Below, in pieces: positions 9,486 through 18,305 of a DNA stretch of 34,400 nt. Below the pieces are notes generated by a model, which worked only from the letters and a program-made list of their open reading frames with translations, made no database searches and was not told where the DNA came from. Source of the stretch: Defluviitaleaceae bacterium. Lineage in GTDB: Bacteria; Bacillota; Clostridia; Lachnospirales; WRAX01. The position numbers and the translations under genes are program-made. The stretch spans positions 1 through 34,400 of the forward strand of contig WQZZ01000011.1 in the NCBI GenBank assembly GCA_009780485.1, given 5' to 3'. The first letter of the stretch is position 1, and each line of letters opens with the position of its first letter.

Positions 9486-10205
9486 TTATCTTTGAGTGAA
9501 ATGCAAACGTGGGTGACTTGGATTTGAAATATTCAAAAAGCCCCTGTCCACGGGCGTGCTTTCTAAAATTCCGATTATGTAGCGGGTTTTGCGTTCCGCC
9601 TGATACAAACCACCAAATTCAATTTCAAAATTATCTTTGTGGATGATGATTTCACGTGGGTCTTGAAATTCCATTAAATTTGGAACAAAATCGTATATAG
9701 CAAAAATGCTTGTCAAATGTAGCATTTCAGCCAAGGATTCCGCTTCCAGATACCGCCCAGCCATGAAACTTTCCACGGTCATGCCTACAACCTTAGGAAG
9801 CTCTGGTTTTGGTAATGACACCGTTTCTAACACCATCCCAGTAGGGTCAACCAGCACATATCCACCAACAATCAAGCGGACATTTACAGCAGGTTGTCGC
9901 TCCACCACGCCAATCACCACACGGCGGGGAAATTGTCGCTCTACGCTAGCGGTTTGCACATAGGGCATCGCTTCTATCCAACCAGCGACACGGCTTGCGT
10001 TGAAAGCAAAGATGTTAGTCCCTACACTTAACTCGGTATGGATGTTTCTGGTAATTTCCAGCCCTGTCACAATTTGGTTGCCTTCAATATAAATTTGGTC
10101 AACCCTAAACAGGGGTGATAAAAGTACCCCCAACGCCGCTAAAATCAACACTGCCACGGTGGCGATAAATCTAAAAGAAAGTCTTTTCTTTACCTTTCTT
10201 TCCAT
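9486..10205 (-). CDS. ftsQ: Cell division protein FtsQ/DivIB
   Basis: N-terminal basic region plus one TM, POTRA-like LFRVDQIYIEGNQIVTGLEITRNI, position directly upstream of ftsZ. Confidence 0.85.
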   Translation of the reverse strand: MERKVKKRLSFRFIATVAVLILAALGVLLSPLFRVDQIYIEGNQIVTGLEITRNIHTELSVGTNIFAFNASRVAGWIEAMPYVQTASVERQFPRRVVIGVVERQPAVNVRLIVGGYVLVDPTGMVLETVSLPKPELPKVVGMTVESFMAGRYLEAESLAEMLHLTSIFAIYDFVPNLMEFQDPREIIIHKDNFEIEFGGLYQAERKTRYIIGILESTPVDRGFLNISNPSHPRLHFTQR

Positions 10206-10232
10206 GTTCCACCCCTAAATATACTACATAAT

Positions 10233-11390
10233 TTATTTCTTGTCAAGGTTTTTCCAAGCATTTTCTACGGCTTTTGCAACAACTTTTGCCACACGTTTGT
10301 CAAGAGAAGATGGGATGATATATTCTGCCGTCAATTCGTTATCTTCCACAAGGCTTGAAATTGCGTAAGCGGCGGCGATGTTCATTTCTTGGGTGATATC
10401 CTTGGCACGTGCGTCCAATGCCCCACGGAAAATCCCAGGAAAAGCCGCAACATTGTTAATTTGGTTAGGGAAGTCAGAACGCCCTGTGGCAACCACAGCC
10501 GCACCAGCGGATTTAGCAATATCTGGCATAATTTCTGGCGTGGGATTGGCACAAGCAAAAATTATAGGGTCTTTTGCCATGGATTTTACCATGTCAGCAT
10601 TTAGGATGCCTGGGGCAGACACGCCAATAAACACGTCCATGCCAACCATGCCCTCTGCAAGCCCACCAACCACATTTCTCTTATTGGTTTTTTGTGCCAA
10701 GGCATTTAGTCGGTCGCTGGAATAGTCACCATCCCTAGTGATAAGCCCACGGGAGTTGGTGATGGTAATGTCTTCAAAACCATCTGCAAAAAGAAGTTCG
10801 GCAATGGCACAACCAGCCGCACCAGCCCCAGAAATGAGGATTTTAGCAGTTTTCTTATCCTTGCCTGTAAAACGTAATGCACCAATTAGCCCAGCCAGCG
10901 TTACCACTGCCGTACCATGTTGGTCGTCATGGAAAATCGGAATGTCGCATAATTCTTTTAACCTTGCCTCGATTTCAAAACAACGGGGTGCAGCTATGTC
11001 CTCAAGGTTAATTCCTCCAAAAGAACCCGCCAAAAGCGCCACCGTACGGGCAATTTCCTCGCTGTCTTTGCTTCTGATGCACAAAGGTATTGCGTCCACG
11101 TCACCAAAAGCCTTGAAGAGTGCCGCTTTGCCTTCCATTACAGGCATGGCGGCTTCTGGTCCAATGTCCCCCAGACCTAGCACCGCCGTGCCGTCTGTAA
11201 CCACCGCAACCGTGTTCCAGCGACGGGTTAAATCAAAACTCCGCTCTGGATTTTTCTCAATTTCAAGGCATGGTTCTGCTACCCCTGGCGTGTAGGCGAT
11301 TGCCAACTCCTCTGGTGTAGACACCCCCGAACGCACTGCAATCTCAATCTTACCCGCCCATTTTTCGTGCATTTCCATTGCTTTACTCAT
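10233..11390 (-). CDS. NAD(P)-dependent malic enzyme (oxaloacetate-decarboxylating)
   Basis: YTPGVAEPCLEI, VTDGTAVLGLGDIGPEAAMPVMEGKAALFKAF, IFHDDQHGTAVV, ISGAGAAGCAIAELL. Confidence 0.95.
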   Translation of the reverse strand: MSKAMEMHEKWAGKIEIAVRSGVSTPEELAIAYTPGVAEPCLEIEKNPERSFDLTRRWNTVAVVTDGTAVLGLGDIGPEAAMPVMEGKAALFKAFGDVDAIPLCIRSKDSEEIARTVALLAGSFGGINLEDIAAPRCFEIEARLKELCDIPIFHDDQHGTAVVTLAGLIGALRFTGKDKKTAKILISGAGAAGCAIAELLFADGFEDITITNSRGLITRDGDYSSDRLNALAQKTNKRNVVGGLAEGMVGMDVFIGVSAPGILNADMVKSMAKDPIIFACANPTPEIMPDIAKSAGAAVVATGRSDFPNQINNVAAFPGIFRGALDARAKDITQEMNIAAAYAISSLVEDNELTAEYIIPSSLDKRVAKVVAKAVENAWKNLDKK

Positions 11391-11433
11391 ATTATCCCCC
11401 GTCCATTAAAGCTTTTATCTATGTATTTAATCA

Positions 11434-11462
11434 ATTATAACCTAACCCACCGTTGCTGGCAA
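11434..11462 (-). promoter_or_regulatory. Putative sigma-A promoter of the malic enzyme gene
   Basis: - strand TTGCCA - 17 nt - TATAAT. Confidence 0.65.
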
Positions 11463-11504
11463 GCGAAAATTATACAAACTTATATGAAATGCACCCCAAT
11501 TCAA

Positions 11505-12566
11505 TTAGTAATTAATGGTTTTTACATGAAAAGGAGCGAATTTAATTCCACTGCCCACATCCTCGAAAGCTATGTTATCGCATCTGATATGTAAATGAAA
11601 CTTTGGTGGACCACTTTTACGAAAACGCACTTGGTCTCTTGGTAGTGAGTTTGCAGGTATTTTGAAAATATGGATTTTACTATTTATTGGGTCTATTAGT
11701 AACAGCCACCAGTCCTCGTCAAGAAGCTCCACGGGTGGGTCGATGTTGTAAGTGTGACGATAATCTACCCTGTTAGCATATCGGGTTTTACCTGTGATAC
11801 TTACTCCGTTTTGTCTGCAAATTTCTATGGCTTGTGTTCTGCTTATTGTTTTGTTGTTGCCAACCACATTTGAGGTTGGTCGATAAACTGGACGATAGCT
11901 TGTGATTGGCGGGGGTGGTGTATCTTTTTGGGTTACTATAATCTTAAAATCATTTACAACTTCATCAAAATCAAAACCTGTAAATTTTTTAGAAAAATGG
12001 TTTCTAAGTAAATCAACAACTAGCTCAGATGTAATTTCTTGTTTTATTATAGCAATATTTTTGATGGATTGTGATTTTTGGTAGACGAATTCTTTAATGG
12101 TATCATAACTGAAGGTAGTTTTACTAAACATCTCCACAAACTTAACGCCATCAGAAACATCTTTGTCAAAAGATATTTCTGACCTATCTTGCTCATTGTC
12201 GGGTTTGGCGAAATCACAGGCGTAGACGTAAATTTTGTCACAAATCAAAACACCGATGTTATTGCCTGTCAATTTCATGTAACTGAACAATTGTTCTTCT
12301 GCACCCCTATCAAAAGGTGTGTTGTGGCGTTTTAATTCCACGACAAACAAATCCGTGCCACCACTTTTTATGATGATGTCAGCGGTGGCTCGGTCAGTAG
12401 AGCCAACTCGTAAGGTTCTTTGTCTGTCAATTTCCCCAGCCAAACTGCTGTAACCAAAAATTTCTGCAAAAATCTTCTCCCAAATGCCCTGTACCACAGC
12501 TTCCGTGGCATGAAGGTTCTTGTTATGCTGTTCTACAATCACATTCCATTTTTCTGCCGATGTCAT
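11505..12566 (-). CDS. Orphan PD-(D/E)XK nuclease-like protein with an HSDR_N-type N-terminus
   Basis: RATADIIIKSGGTDLFVVELKRHNTPFDRGAEEQLFSYM resembles the D-x(n)-ExK core of type I restriction R-subunit N-terminal domains. The C-terminal ~130 aa were not recognised. No helicase motor in this protein and no hsdM/hsdS nearby. Confidence 0.7.
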   Translation of the reverse strand: MTSAEKWNVIVEQHNKNLHATEAVVQGIWEKIFAEIFGYSSLAGEIDRQRTLRVGSTDRATADIIIKSGGTDLFVVELKRHNTPFDRGAEEQLFSYMKLTGNNIGVLICDKIYVYACDFAKPDNEQDRSEISFDKDVSDGVKFVEMFSKTTFSYDTIKEFVYQKSQSIKNIAIIKQEITSELVVDLLRNHFSKKFTGFDFDEVVNDFKIIVTQKDTPPPPITSYRPVYRPTSNVVGNNKTISRTQAIEICRQNGVSITGKTRYANRVDYRHTYNIDPPVELLDEDWWLLLIDPINSKIHIFKIPANSLPRDQVRFRKSGPPKFHLHIRCDNIAFEDVGSGIKFAPFHVKTINY

Positions 12567-12575
12567 GTGCCACCC

Positions 12576-14267
12576 CTATTTCTTAATATCCATCTTAACC
12601 TTCTCGATTTTCAATCGTCTGCCTTTCATCTTCAGTCCTGTAAGCTTTGAAATGATAATATCCGCCATATCCTTAGGTACTTCCACAAAAGAGTAACTTT
12701 CAAAAATCTCAATACTACGGATGGCTTTGCCTGGCATACCAGTTTCCCCAGCGATAGCACCTACGATATTACCCGCAAGAATTCTATCCTTCTTGCCCAC
12801 ATTAAGCATTAATCGCACACGTGGACCACGGGTGTTGACAAAAGTGCCGCCTTGGCTACCCGTCTTGGTTTTCTGACGGCTTCTCCAAATTCGCCCTTCC
12901 TCTTTTTTGATGCTGTCCTCGCCACCTGCGACATATTCCACATCGGAAGTATAAAGCATTTTCAAAAGCCCAGCGGCAACGTCCTCGACAGGGATGCCTT
13001 TTTCCATAAGGCTTGACACAATGCCCTTGTGCTTCTCCAACAAACCTTTTTCGATAGTTTGCTCAATGTCAATGGCAATGCGACCAGCACGGGCTTGCTC
13101 AACTTCTGCAAGGGTAGGTATTGGGGCAAGTTCTAATTTTTGCTTGGTAAACCGTTCCAAATCACGCAAGTTGGCAAATTCTTTATTGCCTGTGATAAGG
13201 GTTAGGGATGTACCAGAACGCCCTGCACGCCCAGTCCGTCCAATACGATGGACATAAAATTCCATATCCTGTGGCAAGTCAAAATTTATAACATATTCCA
13301 CATTATCAATATCAAGCCCACGTGCGGCAACGTCTGTGGCTATAAGTATATCAATTCTGCCCTTCTTAAAGCTTTCCATAACGGCATTTCGTGCAAACTG
13401 TTTCATATCACCATGAAGGGTTTCGGCAAAATACCCACGGTTGCGAAGTTTTTCAGAAAGTTCTTCCACCATTTTTTTGGTATTACAAAAAATCATGCTT
13501 CGCTTGGGGTTGTAGTAGTCGATGAGACGGCAAAGCACCTCCAACTTTGTTCCACGGGGAATGTCATACAAAAATTGCTTAATATTAGGCAAGACAAGCT
13601 CTTTCCGCACCACCTTGATGATAAGTGGGTCGGTTTGGTAGTTTTTAGTAATAGCCATAATCTCTGGGGACATGGTTGCAGAGAAAAGCAGGGTCTGACG
13701 CTGCTCTGGCACTTCTTTCAGCACTGTTTCAATGTCCTCCCTAAAGCCCATATTTAGCATCTCGTCCGCTTCGTCCAAAATAATCATTTGTAAATTGGCA
13801 AGTTTTAAGGTGCGACGACGCATATGGTCCATAATCCGCCCTGGTGTGCCAATGACTACCTCACAACCCCGTTTTAAGGCGTTTATCTGCAATTCAATGC
13901 TCTGTCCGCCATACACGCAAACAATGCCCACGCCCTGCTTGTATTTGGCAAAGTTACGCATTTGGGCGGCAACCTGTTGTGCAAGCTCACGTGTAGGACA
14001 CATTATAAGCACTTGTGTTTTACCACGTAAATCTGGGTTAATTTTTTCAATGGCTGGTATGCCAAATGCGGCGGTTTTGCCTGTTCCTGTCTGGGAATGT
14101 CCAATAACATCCCGCCCACTAAGAACGGCAGGGATGCCCTTTTCCTGTATATGGCTGGGAGTGGTAAAACCCATATCAGCCACTGCCCGCATAATTTCGT
14201 CCGATATGTTAAGGTCTGCAAATGTGACTTCTTCTGTGTTTTCTAAAAGACTTTTTTCTTCTGTCAT
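12576..14267 (-). CDS. DEAD-box ATP-dependent RNA helicase with DbpA-type RNA-binding C-terminus
   Basis: SQTGTGKTAAFGIPAIE, PTRELAQQ, TPGRIMDHM, ILDEADEMLNMGF, LFSATM, ATDVAARGLDI, HRIGRTGRAGRSG; C-terminal GNIVGAIAGETGMPGKAIRSIEIFESYSFVEVPKDMADIII. Confidence 0.96.
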   Translation of the reverse strand: MTEEKSLLENTEEVTFADLNISDEIMRAVADMGFTTPSHIQEKGIPAVLSGRDVIGHSQTGTGKTAAFGIPAIEKINPDLRGKTQVLIMCPTRELAQQVAAQMRNFAKYKQGVGIVCVYGGQSIELQINALKRGCEVVIGTPGRIMDHMRRRTLKLANLQMIILDEADEMLNMGFREDIETVLKEVPEQRQTLLFSATMSPEIMAITKNYQTDPLIIKVVRKELVLPNIKQFLYDIPRGTKLEVLCRLIDYYNPKRSMIFCNTKKMVEELSEKLRNRGYFAETLHGDMKQFARNAVMESFKKGRIDILIATDVAARGLDIDNVEYVINFDLPQDMEFYVHRIGRTGRAGRSGTSLTLITGNKEFANLRDLERFTKQKLELAPIPTLAEVEQARAGRIAIDIEQTIEKGLLEKHKGIVSSLMEKGIPVEDVAAGLLKMLYTSDVEYVAGGEDSIKKEEGRIWRSRQKTKTGSQGGTFVNTRGPRVRLMLNVGKKDRILAGNIVGAIAGETGMPGKAIRSIEIFESYSFVEVPKDMADIIISKLTGLKMKGRRLKIEKVKMDIKK

Positions 14268-14365
14268 GTTGTTTCCTCTTCTCATAATTTACTTTTGCCC
14301 AATTATATCACAAAACAACTTGATTGGCAATAAAATAATCAAGAGTGATTTTAAGGAGCGTATTT

Positions 14366-14806
14366 ATGAAAAAAAGATACGGCGGTTATGCCAGCGATTT
14401 TGGCGGCAAACCCTTTGTTGTGGACATTGAAAAAGCAACCACAACCAACGACAGTTTCCGCACAGCCCTTTGGACTGGCACCCATCTACAACTAACGGTA
14501 ATGAGTATTCAACCTGGGGATGATGTTGGGTTGGAAGTTCATCCCGATGTAGACCAAATGTTGTGTTTACAGCAGGGTAGGGGACTTGCCCAAATGGGCA
14601 AAACCAAGGATGACCTTTCATTTCTTCAACCCGTCTTTGAAAATTCTGCTGTTTTTGTACCAGCTGGCACTTGGCATAATATACTAAACACAGGTAAAGT
14701 GCCTATGAAATTGTACTCTTTCTACGCACCACCAAACCATCCCGCAGGCACGGTTCACCAAACAAAAGAGGTTGCCGAAAAAGAAGAAGGTCATGGAGTT
14801 CACTAG
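14366..14806 (+). CDS. Cupin-domain protein
   Basis: ATG 14366 behind AAGGAG; QPGDDVGLEVHPDVDQMLCLQQGRG...VFVPAGTWHNILNTGKVPMKLYSFYAPPNHPAGTVH. Confidence 0.9.
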   Translation: MKKRYGGYASDFGGKPFVVDIEKATTTNDSFRTALWTGTHLQLTVMSIQPGDDVGLEVHPDVDQMLCLQQGRGLAQMGKTKDDLSFLQPVFENSAVFVPAGTWHNILNTGKVPMKLYSFYAPPNHPAGTVHQTKEVAEKEEGHGVH

Positions 14807-14810
14807 ACCC

Positions 14811-14839
14811 TTGAAACATTGGGGTTTTTGTGGTATGAT
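14811..14839 (+). promoter_or_regulatory. Sigma-A promoter of the 14894 gene
   Basis: TTGAAA (14811-14816) - 17 nt - TATGAT (14834-14839). Confidence 0.7.
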
Positions 14840-14871
14840 TGCAAGTGTTCGATTTGCAATCATACCACAAA
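14827..14871. promoter_or_regulatory. 18-bp perfect inverted repeat covering the -10 and predicted transcription start
   Basis: TTTGTGGTATGATTGCAA (14827-14844), 9-nt spacer GTGTTCGAT, TTGCAATCATACCACAAA (14854-14871). Confidence 0.85.
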
Positions 14872-14893
14872 TAATTTAATAGGAGAAAAAGAT

Positions 14894-15436
14894 ATGAATC
14901 TAACGGAAATTAAATCGCAAGTAGAGCAGGTTTTTAAGGAAACAATCGAAGCTGGCGAGCTTGAGCATGGCGATATCATTGTGCTGGGTTGCTCCAGTAG
15001 CGAAATTTTAGGAGAGCATATAGGCAAAGCAGGGAGTTCCGAAGTGGGACAAGCTGTAATTTCTGCCGTTATGGATATTACAAGCAGGCTAAATCTGCAC
15101 ATTGCCGTTCAATGTTGCGAGCATCTCAACCGTGCTTTGGTGGTGACAAAATCCTGTGCCGTTGTCTATAATCTTGAAGTTGTGCGGGTATGCCCAACGC
15201 CATCCGCTGGTGGGTCATGTGCGTCCGTGGCTTACGAAATGTTACCAAATGCTGTGGTGGTAGAACATATTAAGGCCCACGCAGCCGTTGACATTGGTGA
15301 CACCCATATAGGTATGCACGTGAAGTTTGTGCAAGTGCCTTTTCGTCCGACTATCAAAAGGGTCGGACAAGCCCATGTGACTGCTCTAACTTCCCGCCCG
15401 AAGCTAATTGGTGGCACACGAGCAAAGTATGATTAA
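14894..15436 (+). CDS. TIGR01440/UPF0340 (YwlG-like) family protein
   Basis: ATG 14894 after AGGAGAAA; DIIVLGCSSSEILGEHIGKAGSSEVGQAV...QCCEHLNRALV...PSAGGSCASVAYE...AAVDIGDTHIGMHVKFVQVP. Confidence 0.88.
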   Translation: MNLTEIKSQVEQVFKETIEAGELEHGDIIVLGCSSSEILGEHIGKAGSSEVGQAVISAVMDITSRLNLHIAVQCCEHLNRALVVTKSCAVVYNLEVVRVCPTPSAGGSCASVAYEMLPNAVVVEHIKAHAAVDIGDTHIGMHVKFVQVPFRPTIKRVGQAHVTALTSRPKLIGGTRAKYD

Positions 15437-15481
15437 ATATGGCATCTTTCTTTGGTGTTGTACGTTATTGTCTGTGCAATT

Positions 15482-15507
15482 GGGACGACCAATGGTCGCC
15501 CCTACCG
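15482..15507. repeat. Dispersed short palindromic repeat, copy 2
   Basis: GGGACGACCAATGGTCGCCCCTACCG; shares CGCCCCTACC with the right arm of the 6755-6863 element and is near-palindromic with one extra A. Lies between convergent genes. Confidence 0.65.
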
Positions 15508-15523
15508 TGTTATTCAAAATGGG

Positions 15524-15946
15524 TTAGTTGGATAGGTTGTCTGGTCCAAAACCGTGGGGCAGTAATTCTGATAGGGTAAAAATGCGGTAATTTTGCGGGC
15601 TTTGAGCAATGATTATCTGGAAGCTTGGGGGGCAAAATTCCATTAGAACTTGGCGACACACTCCACATGGGAAACAGTCTTCTGCTGGTTGATTGTTGAC
15701 TGCACCGCCCACGACTGCAATGGCTGTAAAGTTGCGTACACCTTTTGACACAGCAACGGAAACAGCGGTGCGTTCGGCACAAATCCCTGGGGTAAATGCG
15801 GCGTTTTCGATGTTGCAACCTGCGTGGATGTCCCCCTTACCATCCAGCAAGGCGGCACCAACGGCAAAGTTGGAATAAGGCACATAAGCCATTTTGCGAG
15901 CTTGCATTGCAGTTTCAATTAAACTTTCAATAGTTTGATTATTCAT
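15524..15946 (-). CDS. cdd: Cytidine deaminase
   Basis: YVPYSNFAVGAALL, GCNIENAAFTPGICAERTAV, PCGVCRQVLMEF; start ATG 15946. Confidence 0.95.
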   Translation of the reverse strand: MNNQTIESLIETAMQARKMAYVPYSNFAVGAALLDGKGDIHAGCNIENAAFTPGICAERTAVSVAVSKGVRNFTAIAVVGGAVNNQPAEDCFPCGVCRQVLMEFCPPSFQIIIAQSPQNYRIFTLSELLPHGFGPDNLSN

Positions 15947-16004
15947 GTCTTTGTCCTTTCTGCGATGTTTTTTCATAATTATACCATAAAAATCAAAAAA
16001 GTAT

Positions 16005-16032
16005 ATGACATTTTTACGACTTGGTGTATAAT
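16005..16032 (+). promoter_or_regulatory. Putative promoter of minCDE
   Basis: ATGACA - 16 nt - TATAAT (16027-16032). Confidence 0.5.
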
Positions 16033-16064
16033 AGAAGATACGCTAATACTAAAGAGGTAGTTTA

Positions 16065-16724
16065 ATGAAAAAGAATAACGCAGTTATATTTAAGGGCGGA
16101 AAAAGTGGTATTATTGTTTTGTTGGATGAAGAGGCAAGTTTTGAGGATATTTCTGTGGTGCTACGTGATAAGGTTCGTAGTGCCAGTGGGTTTTTTTCTG
16201 GTTCTTCCACATCTCTTGCGTTTAAGGGCAAAGAGCTTAACGAGGATGAGATTGTGTCTTTACTAAAAATCATTGATGAGGAAACGGATTTGTCACTGAC
16301 ATTTGTGGAGGATTTGACAGGTCCTGTGGTGGCTAATATTAGTCCCGAAAAAACCACCGCCCCAAAACCCGCAACTGATACATATTTTCACAAACACAGC
16401 CTGCGTAATGGTCAGACGATTATCCAAAACGGCTCGGTGGTGGTGCTTGGAGATGTGAACCATGGGGCAGAAGTTGTCGCCACTGGCAATGTACTAATTT
16501 TTGGGGCTTTGCGTGGCATGGTTCACGCTGGAAGTGGCGGGGATGAAGACGCTTTTATTTGTGCCATGGACTTTCAACCAACCCAAATAATGCGTATTGC
16601 TAGTGAAAAGGTGCAATTTCCTGGGGAGGGCTGGTCGGACAGCACCATTGACCCTGGCTTCGCTTTTATAAAAGACGGAAGTATACACGTAAAATTTATA
16701 GCTGACAATTTGGAGGACAAATAG
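16065..16724 (+). CDS. minC: Septum site-determining protein MinC
   Basis: C-terminal beta-helix motif RNGQTIIQNGSVVVLGDVNHGAEVVATGNVLIFGALRGMVHAG; directly followed by minD and minE. Confidence 0.93.
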   Translation: MKKNNAVIFKGGKSGIIVLLDEEASFEDISVVLRDKVRSASGFFSGSSTSLAFKGKELNEDEIVSLLKIIDEETDLSLTFVEDLTGPVVANISPEKTTAPKPATDTYFHKHSLRNGQTIIQNGSVVVLGDVNHGAEVVATGNVLIFGALRGMVHAGSGGDEDAFICAMDFQPTQIMRIASEKVQFPGEGWSDSTIDPGFAFIKDGSIHVKFIADNLEDK

Positions 16725-17525
16725 ATGGGTGAAATTATTGTTGTAACAAGCGGAAAGGGTGGCGTTGGCAAAACCACAACCACTGCAAATATTGGTACGG
16801 GGCTTGCAGCCATGGGCAAAAGCGTTGTTTTGATTGATATGGACATTGGCTTGCGAAATTTAGACGTAATTTTGGGCTTGGAGCGACATATTGTATATGA
16901 TTTGGTGCAAGTTGTGGAGGGTCGTTGCCGTGTTAAGCAAGCTCTTGTAAAAGACAAACGCCACGACAACCTATATTTGCTACCTGCCCCGCAAACCAGA
17001 GACAAAGATGCGGTGACACCAGAACAGATGCTAAAACTTTGCTCATCCTTGGTGGACGATTATGATTACATACTTATAGACTGCCCAGCGGGGATAGAAC
17101 AGGGCTTTCGCAATGCCACAATCGCCGCAAACAAGGCAATTATCGTGGCGACCCCTGAAGTCAACAGCGTCAGGGATGCAGACAGAGTTGTAGGTCTTTT
17201 GGAATCCGTAAATTTTGAAGAAATTCGATTGGTGTTAAACCGTGTGCGTCCTGATATGGTACGTCGCAAGGAAATGATGGATATGGATGCAGTTACCAAT
17301 GTGCTGGCGATTGATGTACTGGGGATTGTCCCTGACGACGAACACATAATTGCCGCTGGCAATAAAGGTGAACCAGCAGTTAGTGACCCTGCGTCTCCAG
17401 CGGGCTTGGCGTATGCCAACATTGCCCAGCGTATTTTGGACATTAATGTGCCGATGTTGGAAATTGTAGAGAAAAAGTTGACTTTTGGTGAAAAACTTAA
17501 AGAATTGTTTCGCAAGGGGAGGTAA
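16725..17525 (+). CDS. minD: Septum site-determining ATPase MinD
   Basis: MGEIIVVTSGKGGVGKTTTTANIGTGLA deviant Walker A; IDMDIGLRNLDVILGLERHIVYDLV; C-terminal amphipathic LTFGEKLKELFRKGR. Confidence 0.98.
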   Translation: MGEIIVVTSGKGGVGKTTTTANIGTGLAAMGKSVVLIDMDIGLRNLDVILGLERHIVYDLVQVVEGRCRVKQALVKDKRHDNLYLLPAPQTRDKDAVTPEQMLKLCSSLVDDYDYILIDCPAGIEQGFRNATIAANKAIIVATPEVNSVRDADRVVGLLESVNFEEIRLVLNRVRPDMVRRKEMMDMDAVTNVLAIDVLGIVPDDEHIIAAGNKGEPAVSDPASPAGLAYANIAQRILDINVPMLEIVEKKLTFGEKLKELFRKGR

Positions 17526-17530
17526 ATCTT

Positions 17531-17821
17531 ATGTTTAATTTAGATAAATCTCCAATTGCAGGCTCTGGGGACATTGCGAAAAATCGCCTTGATAATATAA
17601 TCATGCAGGACCGCATGGAACGGTCGCCACAAGTTTTAGAGCATATCAAATCCGAAATAATTGCCGTTATGGAAAATTATCTGGAGTTTGATGAAAGTCA
17701 GATAGAAATAGACCTGTGGATGCCTAGTGGAAAGGTTGCGGGTGAAGCCCCCACCTTAACTACGTCATTTCCCATCAAGGCTTGGAAGCGGAGATATGAG
17801 GATGGTCAAGAGGGTGAATAG
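17531..17821 (+). CDS. minE: Cell division topological specificity factor MinE
   Basis: AKNRLDNIIMQDR...ILEHIKSEIIAVMENYLEFDESQIEIDL-like core, in the minCDE context. Confidence 0.88.
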   Translation: MFNLDKSPIAGSGDIAKNRLDNIIMQDRMERSPQVLEHIKSEIIAVMENYLEFDESQIEIDLWMPSGKVAGEAPTLTTSFPIKAWKRRYEDGQEGE

Positions 17822-17834
17822 CACATATGAATTA

Positions 17835-17868
17835 AGCGGTAGAGCTGACAGTGTCTGGCTATACCGCT
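17835..17868 (+). terminator. Possible terminator after minE
   Basis: AGCGGTA ... TACCGCT stem followed by ATTTTATT. Confidence 0.5.
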
Positions 17869-17880
17869 ATTTTATTAATC

Positions 17881-17907
17881 AAAAAGCCCGCCTAACTTTG
17901 GCGGACT
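17881..17907 (-). terminator. Rho-independent terminator of the XRE gene
   Basis: - strand GTCCGCC-AAAGTTA-GGCGGGC followed by TTTTTGATT; overlaps the stop codon. Confidence 0.75.
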
Positions 17908-18259
17908 AGTCGCTGTCTTTTGCTATTTTGTTTATGTAGGATATGACTTCTATTTGGCTGTCATCACTTAGTTTATTAAAAGCCCGTAGGACAAGACTTT
18001 CGAGTTCATTAGCTGATAGTGTTTCGTTTTCGTCTGTAGCTATCATTTCACCTTTGCCTAAAAGTAGCCAACGTAAATCGATGCCATTAACATCCGCTAT
18101 CCCGCAAAGGGAGATGACAGCACTAAAAGGGAGGTTTCGCTTTCCCTTCTCTGCTTCACTTAAAGAACCCGAAGGAAGCCCAATCATAGCTGCAAAATCC
18201 ATTTGTTTATAGGAAAGATGACCCCTTAACTTAGCTACACGTTCGCCAAAATTATCCAA
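17906..18259 (-). CDS. XRE-family HTH transcriptional regulator
   Basis: VAKLRGHLSYKQMDFAAMIGLPSGSLSEAEKGKRNLPFSAVISLCGIADVNGIDLRWLLLGKGEM; divergent to 18383. Confidence 0.9.
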   Translation of the reverse strand: MDNFGERVAKLRGHLSYKQMDFAAMIGLPSGSLSEAEKGKRNLPFSAVISLCGIADVNGIDLRWLLLGKGEMIATDENETLSANELESLVLRAFNKLSDDSQIEVISYINKIAKDSD

Positions 18260-18277
18260 AAAATAACCCCCTACAAA

Positions 18278-18303
18278 TTTATTTTACAAATTTGTAAAAT
18301 AAA
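18278..18303. promoter_or_regulatory. 26-bp perfect palindrome, probable operator
   Basis: TTTATTTTACAAA|TTTGTAAAATAAA in the divergent XRE/TM2 intergenic region. Confidence 0.8.
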
Positions 18304-18305
18304 GC

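Noticed and set aside
10738-11295. 185-aa + strand ORF
   Set aside because: Lies wholly antisense to the strongly supported malic enzyme gene; shadow ORF.
11505-14285. Nuclease plus adjacent DEAD-box helicase as a two-gene defence system
   Set aside because: The helicase is a typical DbpA-RBD RNA helicase, not a DNA motor, so adjacency is probably incidental; no phage or island markers seen.
14319-14342. Small inverted repeat CTTGATT...AATCAAG upstream of the cupin gene
   Set aside because: Only 7-bp AT-rich arms; not distinguishable from chance in low-GC intergenic DNA.
13248-14430. Long + strand ORFs (169 and 232 aa)
   Set aside because: Antisense to the DEAD-box helicase gene; translations show no recognisable domain.
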